Position numbers and translations under genes: made by a program. A stretch of 44,176 nucleotides of DNA from Cyanophora paradoxa (lineage: Eukaryota; Glaucocystophyceae; Cyanophorales; Cyanophoraceae): positions 1-44,176 of the forward strand of contig QPMI01000431.1 of NCBI GenBank assembly GCA_004431415.1, written 5' to 3'. This document shows positions 15,683 through 23,754 of the stretch, piece by piece. The notes under the pieces were generated by a model. That model saw only the letters and a list, made by a program, of their open reading frames with translations, ran no database searches and was not told where the DNA came from. How positions within the stretch are numbered: position 1 is the stretch's first letter; every line of letters starts with the position of its first letter.

Positions 15683-15973
15683 ATGGACTTTACTGACTGC
15701 GCAGGTATCAAGCAGGAGCCCGAGGACCTTCTCTCCGTTGCCGCCGCCTCCGCCCCCAAGCAGCGCCGCCGCCGCGGGCCCAAGTCCCTCAGCTCCGAGC
15801 CCGAGATCCTGGCGACGCCGGCCCGCGAGCCAGAGACCGTGGACTTGACCCTGGAGGAGCCCGCGCGCGGCCCGCCCCGCCTCCTGATCCTGGCCGCGGC
15901 GGCCGCGGCGCTCTACTACGCGGCCCGGCGCCTGGGCCCGCAGCTCTCGGGCCTGGCCCGGAACCTTTTCTAA
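15683..15973 (+). CDS. small tail-anchored membrane protein, 96 aa
   Basis: The ATG at 15683 gives MDFTDCAGIKQEPEDLLSVA, a polar N-terminal region with a basic KQRRRRG patch, then one hydrophobic helix (LLILAAAAAALYYAARRLG, about residues 66-85) and a short C-terminal tail. The layout suggests a virion or host-membrane protein with its bulk in the cytoplasm. The next gene's TTTTCTAA box (15967-15973) overlaps its last codons. No family recognised. Confidence 0.55.
   Translation: MDFTDCAGIKQEPEDLLSVAAASAPKQRRRRGPKSLSSEPEILATPAREPETVDLTLEEPARGPPRLLILAAAAAALYYAARRLGPQLSGLARNLF
15967..15973 (+). promoter_or_regulatory. late-type TTTCTAA box
   Basis: TTTTCTAAG 11 nt before the ATG at 15984. Confidence 0.5.
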
Positions 15974-15983
15974 GTCTTGCCCA

Positions 15984-16325
15984 ATGGAGGCCCTGCTAGA
16001 TCTCATGGCCTTTGCGCTGCCCATCTTCTTCCTAGTGGGCCTCAGCCGCATGGAGCGCGAGGCGCGCCAGCCCGAGCGCGTCGAGCGCGGCCTCACCCCC
16101 GAAGAGCAGCGCGGCCTCACCGAGTGGGACCTGGCGCTCATGGCCGGCCGCATGCTCGACGGCAACTGGCTCGAGCCGGGCCACTGCCTCAAGCTAGAGG
16201 ACGGCGGCACGGCCGTCTGGACGGGCGAGGCCTGGACGCACGACTCGACGGGCGAGCCGATGAAGCTGCTCGCCTCCGGCAACAAGTACTGGCGCGGCGA
16301 CTCGATGGAGTACCGGCGGCCGTGA
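15984..16325 (+). CDS. small protein with N-terminal membrane anchor, 113 aa
   Basis: Begins MEALLDLMAFALPIFFLVGL, one hydrophobic helix, then a soluble domain rich in Glu/Arg, Trp and Gly (LTPEEQRGLTEWDLALMAGR, WTGEAWTHDSTGEP). The Trp/Gly-spaced second half could be a small beta domain. The gap to the upstream gene is 10 bp, and its stop overlaps the box of the next gene. Probable virion membrane protein by context only. Confidence 0.55.
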   Translation: MEALLDLMAFALPIFFLVGLSRMEREARQPERVERGLTPEEQRGLTEWDLALMAGRMLDGNWLEPGHCLKLEDGGTAVWTGEAWTHDSTGEPMKLLASGNKYWRGDSMEYRRP

Positions 16326-16331
16326 TTTTCT
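16325..16331 (+). promoter_or_regulatory. late-type TTTTCTA box
   Basis: GATTTTCTAGCCC about 21 nt before the ATG at 16352, overlapping the previous stop codon. Confidence 0.5.
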
Positions 16332-16351
16332 AGCCCTTCTACCAGCAAAGA

Positions 16352-16636
16352 ATGGCTGACCCCTCGCCCGACCCGGCCGCAGGCGTCGAGAGCGCGGGCA
16401 GCTCGGACGAGTACTCCGAGCTCACGGACCCCGACCCCGACGAGCCCGGCGACGCCTTCGCGACCGAGAACGAGCGCTCCCTCATGCGCATCTACGAGTC
16501 CCTGCGCGAAGCTATCTACTGGGAGGACCCGCGCCTGGGGACCCTCATGAACTTCTCCAAGTTTGCCGAGTTCATGTTCGCTATGACCGTGCCCTTTACC
16601 CGAGTCGTGCTCTGGGATAGGAACAGGAACTGGTAG
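16352..16636 (+). CDS. hypothetical acidic protein, 94 aa
   Basis: A strongly acidic, Ser/Asp/Pro-rich N-terminal half (SSDEYSELTDPDPDEPGDAF) and a helical C-terminal half (NERSLMRIYESLREAIYWED, then FAEFMFAMTVPFTRVVLW), amphipathic rather than clearly membrane-spanning. It has its own late box and is convergent with the minus-strand gene ending at 16653. Family unknown. Confidence 0.5.
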   Translation: MADPSPDPAAGVESAGSSDEYSELTDPDPDEPGDAFATENERSLMRIYESLREAIYWEDPRLGTLMNFSKFAEFMFAMTVPFTRVVLWDRNRNW

Positions 16637-16652
16637 TATTGAGTACAGAGCC

Positions 16653-17056
16653 CTACGAGCTAGAGCTGCTATCGCCCGAGTCCAGGCGCGCCTTCTTGGC
16701 CTTGGAGCGGCGGAGGCGGGAGACGTACTGCAGGCGCAGGTTGCGCACGAGCAGCTCGCCGGCCGTGGTGCCCGGCAGCCCGGGAACCGCGTCCGTGGGC
16801 AGCAGCTGGCCCTCGCGTATAGCCTTGTACGTCTTGCGCTTGTTGAATGCAACCTTCTCCGTATCTTCCGTGCCGTCGTACTCGGACGTGGGAAGGAACT
16901 GCGAGGCGGTCTTGGGGACTTCTAGAACCAGCGCGCGCTTGGCCTTCTTGATGGAGACTGCGTTCGCGCGCTCCAGCTTGACGCCGGGCTCCAGGGGGGT
17001 AGCGGCGACTTCGTTCTCAGCGAAGGAGACACGGGGGAAGAGCCGCCGCGGGGCAT
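16653..17056 (-). CDS. hypothetical basic protein, frame-broken near the start
   Basis: A clean minus-strand frame from about 17035 to the stop at 16655-16653 encodes a protein with VSFAENEVAATPLEPGVKLE, KTYKAIREGQLLPTDAVPGL and a basic C-terminus ending in a serine run. It has no ATG in frame. An ATG at 17056-17054 with a TTTTCTAA box just upstream (17087-17080) is one base out of phase, and a C5 run near 17030 is the likely site of one lost base. The length of 404 nt is consistent with a single deletion. Function unknown; the gene is easily missed because no uninterrupted ATG frame exists. Confidence 0.5.
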
Positions 17057-17072
17057 GGTTCGCTCGCTTTAC

Positions 17073-17399
17073 CTAGCGTTTAGAAAATAGCGCGCGAGCC
17101 TCGAGCACCAGGAGACCCGCCACAACCGCTGCGGCGATGACCACGGCAACCTTGAGCCAGTGCCAGAAGCGCTCGGCCACGTCCGTGAGCGCGCGGCCCG
17201 CCTTGCCCGGTGCGGTGAGTGCGGAGCCCAGCGCGCCCGCCGCAATGTCCGCCCACGCGCCTCCGTCGCCGCGCAGCACGTTCTCGCGGTTCTTCATCTC
17301 GACTGTGGCGCCGATCGCGGCGTTGAGCTCACCGAACTGCAGCCGCGGCGCGCCCTTGGGCCCAAAGGTCTTGGTGAGCAGCGCGTCGAGCCAGCTCAT
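17073..17399 (-). CDS. small tail-anchored protein, 108 aa
   Basis: The soluble N-terminal part (LLTKTFGPKGAPRLQFGELN, then an Ala/Gly-rich amphipathic helix around WADIAAGALGSALTAPGKAG) is followed by a C-terminal membrane helix (VAVVIAAAVVAGLLVLEA, about residues 87-104) and a basic tip. A TTTTCGA variant of the late box lies upstream (17423-17417). Second of four minus-strand genes (16653-18222) that are each preceded by such boxes. Probable virion membrane protein. Confidence 0.55.
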   Translation of the reverse strand: MSWLDALLTKTFGPKGAPRLQFGELNAAIGATVEMKNRENVLRGDGGAWADIAAGALGSALTAPGKAGRALTDVAERFWHWLKVAVVIAAAVVAGLLVLEARALFSKR

Positions 17400-17428
17400 C
17401 TCTACTAGCTAGCGCTTCGAAAATCTAT

Positions 17429-17926
17429 CTAAATCGCGAAGCCGCGCAGGTACCAGACCATGAGGAGCGAGCCGCCGAGCGCCACGAGCAACGGCAGGTG
17501 CCCGTCGACCGCGCGCCGCGCCTCCCAGGCCCAGATCTCCTGGCGGCTCAGCTCGTTCGCGCCGTCGAAGTAAGCGCTGACGCAGTACTCGCGCGCGGGC
17601 GCAGGCTGCGACCAGAGGCCGGCGCTCAGGCGCGGCGCCCCCTCCCTCTGCTGCTGCGAGGCCAGCGCCGCCGTCGCCGCGTGCGCCGCCTCGCGCTGGC
17701 CCGGGGCGATCGAGACAAGGGGCAGGGGCCCGACGCCGCGGCCCTTGCCCGCAGCCTTTATCGACTTCAGCGCCGGCGGCGCCGGGTCCGCGCCCCTTAT
17801 CTTAGGCCCCTCCGCCCCGCCGCCGGCCTTCGCCCCGCCCCCGCCCTTGGCAGCCTCGCCGATCTTGCTGCAGCGCGAGTCCGATTTGAACACCGTACAC
17901 AACAGCTTCTCTACGGCGTTCGGCAT
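17429..17926 (-). CDS. C-terminally membrane-anchored protein, 165 aa
   Basis: The N-terminal region contains a Gly/Ala/Pro/Lys-rich disordered stretch (about residues 26-75), then a compact part (LSAGLWSQPAPAREYCVSAY, NELSRQEIWAWEARRAVDGH) and a C-terminal hydrophobic helix (LPLLVALGGSLLMVWYLRG). The box upstream is TTTTCTTCA, a weaker variant. No family recognised. Its architecture parallels the two neighbouring anchored proteins and suggests a set of membrane-associated virion proteins. Confidence 0.5.
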   Translation of the reverse strand: MPNAVEKLLCTVFKSDSRCSKIGEAAKGGGGAKAGGGAEGPKIRGADPAPPALKSIKAAGKGRGVGPLPLVSIAPGQREAAHAATAALASQQQREGAPRLSAGLWSQPAPAREYCVSAYFDGANELSRQEIWAWEARRAVDGHLPLLVALGGSLLMVWYLRGFAI

Positions 17927-18030
17927 GTTCAGACGTGTAACGTGAATGAAGAAAATTTAAAAGGGAACGTCGACGGACTTGAGCAACTTGGAAAAGGGAA
18001 AGGGGGGAATGAACGTTTGAAAAGGGAGAG

Positions 18031-18222
18031 TTAACGCCCGGCGGGGCGCATGCCGGCCGTCGCCTGCGAGTAGGAGCCGGGGGTGTAGAGGGTCTTGGCG
18101 GCGTAGCCGAAGCCCACGCCGATGACGGCCGAGGCCGTGGGTGTGCCGCCGAGGAGCCAGGTGAGGGTCGCGGCGAGGGCTCCAAGGGTGTAGTGGTTGG
18201 GATAGGAGTCAGCGAAGGCCAT
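18031..18222 (-). CDS. very small membrane protein, 63 aa
   Basis: The ATG at 18222 (MAFADSYPNHYTLGALAATL) is chosen because a TTTTTCTAAATTC box lies 18 nt upstream (18248-18241); a longer frame from 18288 would start upstream of that box. Two short hydrophobic stretches (LGALAATLTWLLGG and ASAVIGVGFGYAA) could form a hairpin in the membrane. Divergent from the HNH gene at 18291 across a shared promoter gap holding two late boxes. Confidence 0.5.
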   Translation of the reverse strand: MAFADSYPNHYTLGALAATLTWLLGGTPTASAVIGVGFGYAAKTLYTPGSYSQATAGMRPAGR

Positions 18223-18240
18223 GGTTTCGATGTCTGAATT

Positions 18241-18248
18241 TAGAAAAA
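18241..18248 (-). promoter_or_regulatory. late-type TTTTTCTA box (minus)
   Basis: TTTTTCTAAATTC before the 63-aa gene. Confidence 0.55.
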
Positions 18249-18270
18249 CTGCCAGTGTGTCTGCAGACTT

Positions 18271-18278
18271 TTTTCTAA
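18271..18278 (+). promoter_or_regulatory. late-type TTTTTTCTAAG box (plus)
   Basis: T-run plus CTAAG 13 nt before the ATG of the HNH gene, in a 68-bp divergent promoter region. Confidence 0.55.
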
Positions 18279-18290
18279 GCTCTAGCAAAG

Positions 18291-18920
18291 ATGCAGGGAA
18301 CAGCCGGAAACTGCATAGAGGTGAAATTATCAGGCAAACATGGCGAGGGCCTGCACATGCTCATCGATGCCGAGGACTACGAGCGAGTGTCGAAACATGG
18401 TTGGAGCGTCAACTACCTGGGCTACGCAAAGGCATACATGAAATGGAACGGAGAAGGAAAACATCGAAACGTGCTGATTCATCATTTCATCATGGGCAAG
18501 CCGCCTGCAGGAAAAGAAACGAACCACATTAACAGAAACAAGCTCGACAATCGGAAAAGCAACCTAGAGTTCGTCACTAAATCCGAAAACTGCAGGAACA
18601 GAGCCAAGACACGTGCACCAGCTGGTCGTGAATTCACCTCGAAGTTCAAGGGTGTGGGCTTCCGGAAACGAGAGAAACTCTGGGCGGCCAAAATAAAGGT
18701 GGCCCCGAAGAAAGTGAAAGAGTTCTACTTCAAAACAGAAATTGAAGCAGCTCAGTGCTACAACATTCTCGCCTTGGAGCATCATGGACGCCATGCTGTT
18801 CTGAATGAGATCCCGGCGCAGGCGATACCGGCACTGCCGATTCCAGACACCCTCCCCGCCCTCCCTAAGGCGCACCCCCTTCCCACGAACTTGCAGGCAG
18901 CCATGTGTACAGATGCGTAG
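18291..18920 (+). CDS. HNH endonuclease with AP2-type DNA-binding domain
   Basis: 209 residues, intact. After an N-terminal beta part, an HNH module is visible at about residues 64-105: LIHHFIMGKPPAGKETNHIN then LDNRKSNLEFVTKSENCRN, which contains the paired His, the DNR and the NLEFVT signature. An AP2-like domain follows (SKFKGVGFRKREKLWAAKIK to about residue 170), then a proline-rich tail. This HNH-AP2 architecture is characteristic of homing-type nucleases common in nucleocytoviruses and phages. It probably cuts intron-less or allelic sites and spreads itself, but could be domesticated. It stands alone between a divergent late gene and a long non-coding region. Confidence 0.85.
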   Translation: MQGTAGNCIEVKLSGKHGEGLHMLIDAEDYERVSKHGWSVNYLGYAKAYMKWNGEGKHRNVLIHHFIMGKPPAGKETNHINRNKLDNRKSNLEFVTKSENCRNRAKTRAPAGREFTSKFKGVGFRKREKLWAAKIKVAPKKVKEFYFKTEIEAAQCYNILALEHHGRHAVLNEIPAQAIPALPIPDTLPALPKAHPLPTNLQAAMCTDA

Positions 18921-18924
18921 TTTG

Positions 18925-20740
18925 AGTGGCCTTGAAAAAACACAGTGACTCGAGCGAGGGGCAGGGGAGCCGGGCGCCTTGGCCTCCGCCATCTCGACGT
19001 CTGCGTCTGCAGGGCTCGGGCTCCGTCTTGAGCACTGGCGCCGCAGCCTGCGAGCCCTCCGCTACGAACCCTCTGCGGCGCGGGGCAGGGTTAGCTAGCT
19101 ATAGCGCACACGAGGCGGGGCGGGCGTGGCGGGCGGGGCAGGAAAGGGCGAGTGGCGCGATTGGAGAGCCCAGCGCCCTGCAAAAGGGGCTCAGGTCGGG
19201 GGTCAAGGCAGGCGGCGGGCGCACTCACCGGGCCAAGGACGGCGCCCTGACCGCTGGGCCAGCGGCGGCCTCCCGCCCCATGGGCCCTGCGTCGCGCTGA
19301 GCAGAGATCCGGGCCAGGCGCCGGCGGGCGGGCCTTAGCTAGGCGGGCGAAGAGGTCGGGGCGCGGGGGGCGGAGCCGAAATCGGGGCCCGGAGCGCCGG
19401 GCCAGCGCGCTGGAACGCTAGAGCGTATCTAGAGCACGTGGACGTGCGCAGCTTGCAAGCGCGGGCCCCCGGGATGCGCAGGACCAGACTCTCGGGTGCA
19501 CCTGCACTGCGAGGCCCGAGTTTCAGCCGAGGGCCGGAGCAACGGGCCGCGGCTCCGGAGCGGTTCAGCGCGGCTAGTACAGCACCGCAAGAGCGAGCGC
19601 GGGGCGAGAACAGCGGGCGCGCACCTGAAGAGACCGCGGGTCGGGAGAGCTCGAGCGCTGGTCAGACTCGGAGAGCTCCGAAGGCCGGCGGCCGCGGCGA
19701 TCGGGCCTGCGCAAGGCGGCGTCAGTCGGGCGTCGAGAGAGCCTCCAATCGGGGCCGCGCCGGCAGCTAGAAGGCGTAGGCTGCGTGGCTCGGGACTCGG
19801 GACGCGGGCCGGGCCGGGGGCGCACGTACACTCGTACACGGGCGAGGCAGCCGCGTCGACATGGGGCTGCTCGGGCCACGATGCACGGCTCTCGTCACAG
19901 TGCGTACGGTTCCGGTGCAATGCCTCTACGGGCAGTCTACGAGGCTACGACACGCGCTGGCCTCTGCAAGCTCGCCGAATCGAGCGGGCTGCAGCTGCAG
20001 AGAGCTCAAGGCCGCAGCAATGCACCGGTTGCGCAGCGCTGCAGGCGTCGGCCCGGCGCGCAGCTGGCCCTGAGACTGACTTCCGACGGTCGACAGCACC
20101 GACTCCGAGCTCAGCGAGCACTGCCAGGCTGAGCAGTGCGGACTCCCGGACTCTGGCAGGCGCGCGGCTACCGGCGCTGCACTGTGCACCGCACTACCGT
20201 AGCACCGTAGTTCGGTGCTAGGCCGCTCAGCGGCTATAGCTGGCACAGCCTAGCAGCCCGGCGGGCCGCAGCGGCCTAGCACAGCCTAGTACTAGCCCAC
20301 TACTAGCCACTAGACCACCGGGCCTGGGTGGGCCAGCTACTACTGGCAGATAGCTACCGACTCTAGTACCGAGTAACCTAGTAGTACCAACGCCTGCCGT
20401 ACGTACCGCCGGTACCGGTAGTACCAGCGCAGCTAGCACTACTACGTACCGTACTAGTAGCCACCGGCGGTTCGTGGACCGTCAGACTCTGAAGCTCAGA
20501 CACGTTTTTTTGTCGACCAATCACCCTCGAACACGTGGATGCACACGGCCGTCCCACAAATTTCTAAACCCAGGCTAGCTAGCACTGCGGCCGCCGGCGG
20601 CGCCGGGCCTAGAGACTGGAGCTCGAGCCCAGGACCGACGGGACTAGGCCGGCTCCCCCTCCACCTGCCGGGCCTGTACCCTATTAGGCTAGGGCGCTCA
20701 ACGGGGTCCGGTTGAGTGAGTGCTAGCTAGGCCGAGGTCA
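18925..20740. other. long GC-rich region without supported genes
   Basis: Open frames here are short, overlap on several strands and lack late boxes or recognisable domains, so I call none. The stretch from about 20215 to 20470 is unusually dense in CTAG, GTAC and TAGC palindromic tetramers (TAGTACTAGCCCACTACTAG and similar). A run of seven Ts with CACGTG-like motifs lies near 20500-20535. Reminiscent of variable subtelomere-like or origin-like DNA, but unproven. Confidence 0.5.
20545..20573 (+). repeat. 29-bp direct repeat flanking the TGTAACA region, copy 1
   Basis: ACGGCCGTCCCACAAATTTC onward, similar to 21063-21092 with a few changes. The pair brackets the array of TGTAACA motifs. Confidence 0.5.
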
Positions 20741-20750
20741 GGCCCAGGCC

Positions 20751-21053
20751 TGTTACACGCCCCTCGTCCGACTGTTACACAGGGCCCGCGGCTGTGTTAC
20801 ACGGCCCCCGCCTGCCGCCCCGTCTCTCACAGCTAGATCCACGCGTGTTACACAGATCCACGTGTGAAGGCCCCAGATCCATCCTTCAATTTTACTTCTG
20901 AAGTCGTCGGACGAGTCCCTTCCCATACAAAACTGTGTAACGTACGCTTGAGATCTGTGTAACAGAAGCTAGACTCTTGTGTAACAGTCCGACGTAATTG
21001 TGTAACACAGCCTCAAATTCTGTGTAACAGACAGACGAAGTCGTGTAACAGTG
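20751..21053. repeat. array of TGTAACA / TGTTACA motifs
   Basis: About ten copies of TGTAACA. They are inverted (TGTTACAC) in the first half, 20751-20860, and direct (GTGTAACAG) in the second half, 20930-21053, with irregular spacing of 20-45 bp. The same core recurs in the palindromic repeats of the AT-rich half (23018, 23182, 41732). Possibly binding sites for a replication or partition protein. Confidence 0.65.
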
Positions 21054-21062
21054 CTAGCCTAT

Positions 21063-21092
21063 ACGGCCGTCCTACAAATTTCCAAACTACAG
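21063..21092 (+). repeat. 29-bp direct repeat, copy 2
   Basis: Second copy of the 20545-20573 sequence. Confidence 0.5.
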
Positions 21093-21285
21093 CCAGACAG
21101 CAACAGCCATCCCAGCTTTTCTTCTTATTGGACGGACGACGGTACTGTCCGGACCTTTCCGATAATCTATATGATTCTAGGGAGGGTCCGGACAGCTGCA
21201 GGTGCAAGTGGGCGAGCGAACTCATTCGAAGCCCCGAGCCTTGCAGTGCAACCCCAAAAAATTCTGAGCACAGGACATCGTAGGA

Positions 21286-22233
21286 ATGGCGCCGGCCAGC
21301 GTGTGCAGCGACGAGCTCCTCTCGCGCCTTCCAGGTGTTCAGACCATCAGCTTTAGCGACGAAGAGGCCACCTTCTTGCTTCGCTTCCCTCTCGTCTGTG
21401 CTACCAAGAGCTGGAGCCCGGTGCTGGGCGCCGTCGTATGCATTGCCCACCCGCCTGGAATTACACCCAGCTGCTTTTCGGGAGCCGGCGACGAGACGAG
21501 CTGTGCGGCTGCTCGCGCGTACGTGGATAAATACGGAGGCCTCACGTTCTCTCGGCCTGTGTCGAATAACCCGCAGCTGCGAGTTGCTTACGTCGTTCAA
21601 AACCAAGAGGTCTGTGCCTTTGCAGCCTGGGTTCTCGGCTCATCTGGAGCGCTCGAGCTTCAATTCGATAGCGGCACTGGCGCGGCGGCTCTTCGGTCGA
21701 TTCCGGACGGCGGCGCTCATGATCTTGCGACGGACACTTGCACCTCGGCTTGGAACTCGAATCCCGCGGCGGATGCTGTAGCTGCAGCTAGCTCAGTTTC
21801 GAGCTCGAGCGCCATTTTCAAACGATTCCTTGATCTTTTGCACGAGAACAAGCTGGTGCGAGATGAGCTATGGCGAGCTGGTCAGGCTCTGCGCATCAGC
21901 ATCGACTTGCACGACCACCGTCGAGTGCAAGATCTCCAGCCCGGGCCCGATGGCTCCATACTAATACTCATTAACTGCCCCCTAATTGCGAGTCCAGGGA
22001 CAGCATTCGCGTTTAGGATCACTATACGCGCGTATGGGATCGAGGTGGAGCCTGAGGGCAGCTCGTCCGCTGCGCGCGCTTTCGGGCAGTATTTCACAGA
22101 CCCAACCCAGCCCGTGGCATTTGACATTGCGCTACCGACGCTTCTGCTCGCACTCGAGTCCGCAGACATGGTTCCGTCCTCTGTGAGCTACGAGCTCGTG
22201 GACGAGCGCTTCCTGACTCGCGACATTCTAACT
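21286..22233 (+). pseudogene. hypothetical protein interrupted at the GC/AT boundary
   Basis: A clean GC-rich frame of about 315 codons from MAPASVCSDELLSRLPGVQT. Beta-rich segments (EEATFLLRFPLVCATKSWSP, PQLRVAYVVQNQEVCAFAAW) alternate with a Ser-rich linker and a helical segment (IFKRFLDLLHENKLVRDELW). At 22234 composition and codon use change abruptly, and the frame runs on only by chance to 22434. The C-terminus is therefore probably displaced by the AT-rich element. No family recognised. An AAAAAATTCTGAG stretch precedes the start. Confidence 0.5.
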
Positions 22234-22526
22234 ACACATAGAGAAACGCGGCGTTTAAACCCTCGGCTAATCTTAATTGATCTTGTTAATATCTCTCGTA
22301 TATTTTATATCAATCAATCGATAATCTGTGTGAAATCTATCAAATTATTAAATATTTTGATTTTTGTGTATTTCATTTATAATTTATTGATGTTCTATGG
22401 TAAATTTATCTTAATTTCGATTTGTCTTACTTAAATCAATCGTGAATTTGTATAAGTTTCCGAATAATATAACTGGATCTTAATTAGATCTTGCCTCCGG
22501 TTTAAACGCCGCGTTTCTCTATGTGT
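22234..22526. repeat. 28-bp inverted repeat pair at the left end of the AT-rich element
   Basis: 22234-22261 (starting ACACATAGAGAAACGCGGCG) is the perfect reverse complement of 22499-22526, with 237 bp of very AT-rich DNA between. The left copy coincides with the composition switch. It may be an element terminus able to fold back, or part of a long terminal inverted repeat whose partner is off the window. No target duplication is visible around the 293 bp as a unit. Confidence 0.8.
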
Positions 22527-22657
22527 GATTTTAACGCAATAAACGCGATTAATATGCAAATTCGATATAATCTCGATTGAAGGAACATAATTTTTGTGAT
22601 ATAATCACGAATGAAGTAGTCCACCGCCCATTCTATTGTAAAACGCAAAAATTCACA

Positions 22658-23010
22658 CAGAGTTGCATTACGTCCAATTAAACAATCGATGAGATTCCGG
22701 GAAACAAAAATGACCCCAGAGTTGCATTACGTCCAATTAAACAATCGATGAGATTGCGGGAAACAAAAATGACCCCAGAGTTGCATTATGTCCAATTAAA
22801 CAATCGATGAGATTTCGGGAAACAAAAATGACCCCAGAGTTGCATTACGTCCAATTAAACAATCGATAAGATTCCTGTTAAATTTCTACTGTATCAAAAA
22901 TGACCCCAGAGTTGCATTATGTCCAATTAAACAATCGATAAGATTGGATTCTGTTTTTTACTGTATCAAAATTGTGTTTCAAGTGTAACATGTCCAATTA
23001 AACAGTCGAT
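22658..23010 (+). repeat. 59-bp tandem repeats
   Basis: Units start at 22658, 22717, 22776 and 22835 (exactly 59 bp apart), each with CAGAGTTGCATTACGTCCAA and ATCGATGAGATT. A variant unit of about 73 bp starts at 22907 and a degenerate one at about 22981. AT-rich and non-coding, near the element end. Confidence 0.88.
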
Positions 23011-23017
23011 AATCAAT

Positions 23018-23128
23018 GTGTAACAGGTGAATCCCAAGGTGTAACGGGTGTAACAGGTAAATCCCAAAGTTTTGGATTTTTCATCTCCTATGAGGAAAGT
23101 TTGGGAAACACCTGTTACACCTGTTACA
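23018..23128. repeat. palindromic TGTAACAGG repeat, copy a
   Basis: GTGTAACAGGTGAATCCCAA at the left and CACCTGTTACACCTGTTACA at the right form long hairpin arms around AAGTTTTGGATTTTTCATCT. Closely related copies lie at 23182-23293 and 41732-41811. Confidence 0.8.
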
Positions 23129-23181
23129 TGACACTATAATCAATGTAAGGAATCGAATATATTAATGCTTTGTTTGATAGA

Positions 23182-23293
23182 TGTAACAGGTGAATCCCAA
23201 GGTGTAACGGGTGTAACAGGTAAATCCCAAAGTTTTGGATTTTTGGCCTCCCTAGGAGCGAAGTTTGGGATTTACCTGTTACACCTGTTACAC
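23182..23293. repeat. palindromic TGTAACAGG repeat, copy b
   Basis: As copy a, but with CTCCCTAGGAGCGAAGTTTG in the loop. Just downstream of the speD stop codon, so it might also end transcripts. Confidence 0.8.
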
Positions 23294-23343
23294 CTGACGA
23301 TATTCAATAAGACATGTTATATTTCTTCAAAATCTCAGTGTGA

Positions 23344-23742
23344 TTAACTCGGAAATCGCGCTGCTATCTGCTTCTCCGCTTTCTCCAACCCTGAAAAGAT
23401 CTCTGTTATTCTCTCATCTATCAATTTAGATATTACGGAGGTCTTACTTTGCGCTTCGGTTCCGCAAGTGAATACATCAATCGCTAACATTCCTTGGTCA
23501 GAGTAACAATGAGCGGTGCAATGGCTCTCATCAAGAAGTAATACCATCGCAAAACCCGGTGGCGAAACACCACCATCGAAAATCTCGCAATGCTTGTGAA
23601 CAACTCGGATACCTTGCTCTTGTATAATAGATTGTAAAAATTGCATTAACCACGTTGTTGTGGTCTCCAAGTTTTCCAATCCCACCATCAATGGATGATT
23701 GAACTTGTAATCTAACATTACATGGGAACCGCGATGATTCAT
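23344..23742 (-). CDS. speD: S-adenosylmethionine decarboxylase, SpeD type
   Basis: 132 residues. The prokaryotic-type AdoMet decarboxylase makes decarboxylated AdoMet for spermidine synthesis and uses a pyruvoyl group made by self-cleavage. Visible hallmarks are the LLLDESHCTAH segment with the E72-S73 cleavage site and H74/H78, and IDVFTCGT with the catalytic Cys93, all with the spacing of the bacterial family. The start is supported by a TTTTTCTA box on the minus strand (23762-23755). No other polyamine gene is visible nearby. Its presence in a Polinton-like element suggests tuning of host polyamines, useful for DNA condensation. Confidence 0.85.
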   Translation of the reverse strand: MNHRGSHVMLDYKFNHPLMVGLENLETTTTWLMQFLQSIIQEQGIRVVHKHCEIFDGGVSPPGFAMVLLLDESHCTAHCYSDQGMLAIDVFTCGTEAQSKTSVISKLIDERITEIFSGLEKAEKQIAARFPS

Positions 23743-23754
23743 TTATGAATTATA

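Noticed and set aside
18926-20246. Several overlapping frames of 70-240 codons
   Set aside because: Present on both strands and several phases at once, without promoter boxes, domains or sensible composition.
18925-21280. tRNA or other structured RNA genes
   Set aside because: I found no sequence with the paired A and B box pattern or a convincing cloverleaf by eye.
22234-22434. C-terminal extension of the 21286 gene into AT-rich DNA
   Set aside because: Codon use and composition change at the junction; the 65 extra residues are hydrophobic random-looking sequence.
22234-22526. Stand-alone 293-bp miniature transposon
   Set aside because: No target-site duplication flanks the pair, and the left copy coincides with the compartment boundary, so an element terminus fits better.
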